From contig CAXBGS010000003.1 of the NCBI GenBank assembly GCA_963975425.1, positions 558,001 to 622,000 of the forward strand: a DNA stretch of 64,000 bases, written 5' to 3'. Position 1 is the stretch's first letter. Each line of letters opens with the position of its first letter. A program made the position numbers and the translations under genes. Origin of the DNA: CAXBGS01 sp963975425 (GTDB lineage: Bacteria; Planctomycetota; Planctomycetia; Pirellulales; Pirellulaceae). Of this stretch, positions 60,672 to 64,000 are shown one piece after another. Below the pieces are notes generated by a model. The model saw nothing but the letters and a program-made list of their open reading frames with translations, did not search any database and was not told the origin of the DNA.

Positions 60672-62120
60672 TTACTTGGACTCCATCTTTTTGGCCTGTT
60701 CTTCGGCCTGTTCGATCGCACCGACGTACATGAATGCTTGCTCGGGCAAGTGATCCCACTTCCCGTCACAGATTTCTTCAAAGCTGCGGATCGTGTCGGC
60801 CAGCGATGTAATTTCACCCGGCTTTCCGATGAAGACTTCCGCGACCAGGAATGGCTGGGACAAGAATCGTTCGATGCGGCGTGCGCGGTGGACGATCGTC
60901 TTGTCTTCTTCGTTCAATTCGTCGACACCAAGAATCGCGATGATGTCCTGCAGCTCGCGGTAACGCTGCAAAATGGTTTGCACGCGGCGTGCGATCGCGT
61001 AATGTCGTTCACCGACGTATTGGGGATCGAGAATTCGCGAGTTCGACGCCAGCGGGTCGATCGCGGGATAAATTCCTTTTTCCGAAATCGATCGTTCCAA
61101 GTAAATGAACGCGTCCAGCTGGCCAAAGGCCGTGGCCGGTGCAGGGTCAGTCGGGTCATCGGCAGGCACATAAACGGCTTGGACCGATGTGATGGCACCT
61201 TTCTTGGTCGACGTGATTCGTTCTTGCAACGCTCCCATTTCCGTGGCCAAGGTCGGCTGGTAACCCACAGCCGAAGGCATCCGGCCCAGAAGCGCGGATA
61301 CTTCCGAACCGGCTTGGGAGAAACGAAAAATGTTGTCGACAAACAGCAACGTGTCGGCACCGGTGGTATCACGGAAATATTCTGCCATCGTCAGTGCCGA
61401 CAGCGCGACACGCAGACGCGACCCGGGTGGCTCGTTCATCTGGCCAAAGACCATGCAAGTTTGCTCGATGACCTTGCGGCCGGTCGAGCCGATTTCGGTT
61501 TCTTGCATTTCCAACCAGAGGTCGGTGCCTTCACGCGTTCGTTCACCCACACCGGCAAACACCGAGTAACCACCGTGACTGCTGGCGATCCGAGCGATCA
61601 ACTCGGTCAAAATCACGGTTTTCCCCAGACCCGCACCACCAAACAGTCCAGCTTTACCGCCGCGAACGAATGGGGTCAGCAAGTCGACCACTTTAATTCC
61701 GGTTTCGAACAGTTCCGTGTTGGTTGAAAGTTCGTTGACCGGCGGGGCTTGTCGGTGGATGGGCCAATAGTCGTCCGCTTTAACGTCGCCACGTTTATCG
61801 ATCGGTTCGCCCAACACGTTGAACACGCGTCCGAGTGTTTCTTGTCCGACGGGCACCGAGACGGGCTTGCCGGTATCGATGACGTCCAGACCGCGCATCA
61901 GACCTTCGGTACTGCCTAGCGCGATCACTCGCACTCGGTTGCCGCCGAGGTGTTGCTGCACCTCGCCGACCAGATCCAGCTTGACGCCTTTGTGTTCGCT
62001 GTGAATTTCCACGGCGTTGTAAATCGTCGGCAAGGCGCCTTCGGGGAACTCGGCGTCAAAGGTCGATCCGATCACTTGAGTGATTTTACCGACCACTCGT
62101 TGTTCAGTTTGGGTAGACAT
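60672..62120 (-). CDS. atpD: F1F0 ATP synthase subunit beta
   Basis: The beta subunit holds the catalytic sites of F1. The 482-residue protein has P-loop GGAGLGKT at residues 161-168, where most bacteria have GGAGVGKT, and ALSALTMAEYFRD near 240-252. Walker B (TLLFVDNIFRF) and the DELSEED-like segment near the C-terminus (VDELNEEDK) are also present. It lies 98 bp after atpG and 3 bp before atpC. Confidence 0.99.
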   Translation of the reverse strand: MSTQTEQRVVGKITQVIGSTFDAEFPEGALPTIYNAVEIHSEHKGVKLDLVGEVQQHLGGNRVRVIALGSTEGLMRGLDVIDTGKPVSVPVGQETLGRVFNVLGEPIDKRGDVKADDYWPIHRQAPPVNELSTNTELFETGIKVVDLLTPFVRGGKAGLFGGAGLGKTVILTELIARIASSHGGYSVFAGVGERTREGTDLWLEMQETEIGSTGRKVIEQTCMVFGQMNEPPGSRLRVALSALTMAEYFRDTTGADTLLFVDNIFRFSQAGSEVSALLGRMPSAVGYQPTLATEMGALQERITSTKKGAITSVQAVYVPADDPTDPAPATAFGQLDAFIYLERSISEKGIYPAIDPLASNSRILDPQYVGERHYAIARRVQTILQRYRELQDIIAILGVDELNEEDKTIVHRARRIERFLSQPFLVAEVFIGKPGEITSLADTIRSFEEICDGKWDHLPEQAFMYVGAIEQAEEQAKKMESK

Positions 62121-62218
62121 GTTTCGGCTTAATTAAAACGCGGGATGTGGCTTGTTAGGGTGTGGGGTCGCGACCGAACGTCACGATCTTTCTCGATGTG
62201 GGAAAGACTTTTGTTTGG

Positions 62219-63106
62219 TTAGTTCTCCAGTGCCTCGACGCCACCGATGATTTCCATGATCTCGCCAGTGATCTGGCTTTGGCGTGCGCGGTTATAGGTC
62301 ATTGAGAGTTGCTTGATCATGTCGCCGGCGTTCTCGGTGGCACCTTTCATCGCGATCATCCGAGCGACTTGCTCGCTAACCGCAGCATCAAGGAAACACT
62401 TGAACAGACGAACCTTAAAGCTTGTGGGAACGACCTCTTCGAGAATGCTTTCGGCCGACGGCAGCAGTTCGTACTCGGCGGAGCTTTCATCGGCCGCGGA
62501 CGTTTCCGAATCGTCACCGCCCAGCGAGCCCAGCGGCAACAGTGTCTCGATCGTCGGAATCTGCTTACTGGTGCTGATGAACTTTGTGTAGACAACGTCC
62601 AGACGATCGATTTGACCGGTGATGTACCGAGACAAATAAGTCTCTGCGATTTTTTCGACTTCGTCGTAGGCCGGCTGATCTTCAAAATTGGTGTGCTTTT
62701 CGTCGACCTCAACGCCGCGAAACGACAGACCGGTGATGCCTCGTTTGCCGCTAACATCAACGACGGTATTCGGGACCGATTCCTGCAGCTCTTTGATCCG
62801 TGGAGCCGCCAACCTCAGCACGCTGCTGTTGTAACCGCCACACAAACCACGATTACTGGAAAGCACCAAGACGCGCGCCGAATTTGTTGTCGGGCGTTTC
62901 TCTAATAACGGATGTGCGACATCCAAACCGGATGCAGCCAATCGGCTAACGATCTTTGTAATCTGGTCCGTATAGGCCGTCGCGGCCGACGCCCGATCCA
63001 TCGCTTTCTTGTAACGCGCGGTTGCGATCAGTTCCATCGTCCGCGTGATCTTGCGAATATTGCGGATCGACTTGCGTCGTTTATCAAGGGCTCTTGCGTT
63101 GGCCAT
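62219..63106 (-). CDS. atpG: F1F0 ATP synthase subunit gamma
   Basis: The gamma subunit is the rotor shaft of F1. The 295-residue protein has the N-terminal helix (RRKSIRNIRKITRTMELIAT) and the C-terminal helix (MKGATENAGDMIKQL, then YNRARQSQITGEIMEIIGG), which form the coiled coil. An acidic insertion (GGDDSETSAADESSAEYE) lies near residues 200-217. It lies 63 bp after atpA. Confidence 0.98.
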   Translation of the reverse strand: MANARALDKRRKSIRNIRKITRTMELIATARYKKAMDRASAATAYTDQITKIVSRLAASGLDVAHPLLEKRPTTNSARVLVLSSNRGLCGGYNSSVLRLAAPRIKELQESVPNTVVDVSGKRGITGLSFRGVEVDEKHTNFEDQPAYDEVEKIAETYLSRYITGQIDRLDVVYTKFISTSKQIPTIETLLPLGSLGGDDSETSAADESSAEYELLPSAESILEEVVPTSFKVRLFKCFLDAAVSEQVARMIAMKGATENAGDMIKQLSMTYNRARQSQITGEIMEIIGGVEALEN

Positions 63107-63169
63107 GGACAGCGTCGAAGGGTATGGAACGGATACTGGAAGGGAAAAGCGGACAAACGAGATCGGCGA

Positions 63170-64000
<831 letters not shown>

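Overview
The window looks like a chromosomal segment of a planctomycete, most likely a Rhodopirellula-type member of the Pirellulaceae. The reasons are the mix of PEP-CTERM-anchored proteins, a DUF3500 protein, an SHD1-like/zinc-ribbon protein, the DUF2760-Hsp70-Hsp70 triad, the YugP-type metallopeptidase, broken-up ribosomal operons with single inserted genes, frequent TTG/GTG starts and moderate-to-high GC. Taxonomy is inferred from gene content only. I see no insertion sequence, prophage, CRISPR array or rRNA. There is one tRNA, tRNA-Ser(UGA).

Layout. 0.1-3.6 kb: phytoene desaturase-like oxidoreductase, a membrane protein, GreA, and YacG followed by a candidate 69-codon cysteine-rich gene and a strong terminator. 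3.8-6.8 kb: a head-to-head pair (secreted hypothetical protein; coiled-coil aspartic protease) and a lipoprotein. 6.9-12.2 kb: a leftward run with cytochrome bd oxidase (cydAB), lactate permease and a beta-hydroxyacid dehydrogenase. 12.7-23.5 kb: HEAT protein, APS reductase plus Rrf2 regulator, an alpha/alpha-toroid lipoprotein with an HETTH motif, a Tat-exported TIM-barrel isomerase, a degenerate trypsin-like protein with DnaJ-like zinc knuckles, xylulokinase and a Tat lipoprotein. 23.7-29.0 kb: a leftward run methyltransferase-thyA-folA-rpsM-rpsK-rpoA-rplQ, with rpsD absent from its usual place. 29.4-35.5 kb: a rightward exopolysaccharide cluster (Wzz-like protein, sugar transferase, GT4, polysaccharide deacetylase, WecG/TagA transferase), followed by a convergent PEP-CTERM gene. 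37.0-43.4 kb: DUF3500 protein, a small hypothetical protein, a TolB-M28-PDZ peptidase, a YugP metallopeptidase and a second PEP-CTERM protein. 43.5-45.6 kb: nucleoside transporter, uracil phosphoribosyltransferase and tRNA-Ser. 46.0-49.0 kb: GntR/YtrA regulator with its ABC transporter. 49.2-54.5 kb: DUF2760-Hsp70-Hsp70 operon. 54.5-56.9 kb: two divergent response regulators without a kinase. 57.1-60.1 kb: an MlaE-F-D lipid transport operon. 60.3-64.0 kb: F1 ATP synthase genes atpA(partial)-G-D-C, leftward.

Genes that work together include cydA/cydB (quinol oxidase), cysH with its Rrf2 regulator (sulfur assimilation), thyA/folA (dTMP and folate cycle), nupC/upp (pyrimidine salvage), the five EPS genes, the GntR-ABC module, the paired Hsp70s and the Mla transporter.

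Most of the window is ordinary housekeeping and envelope biology. The best candidates for something undescribed are the Hsp70 pair with DUF2760, the protease-like protein in which all three catalytic positions appear replaced, the cysteine-rich small gene behind yacG, and the HETTH toroid lipoprotein. A recurring local pattern is very short tandem duplications at gene ends and between genes, including in the 3' end and N-terminal region of folA.
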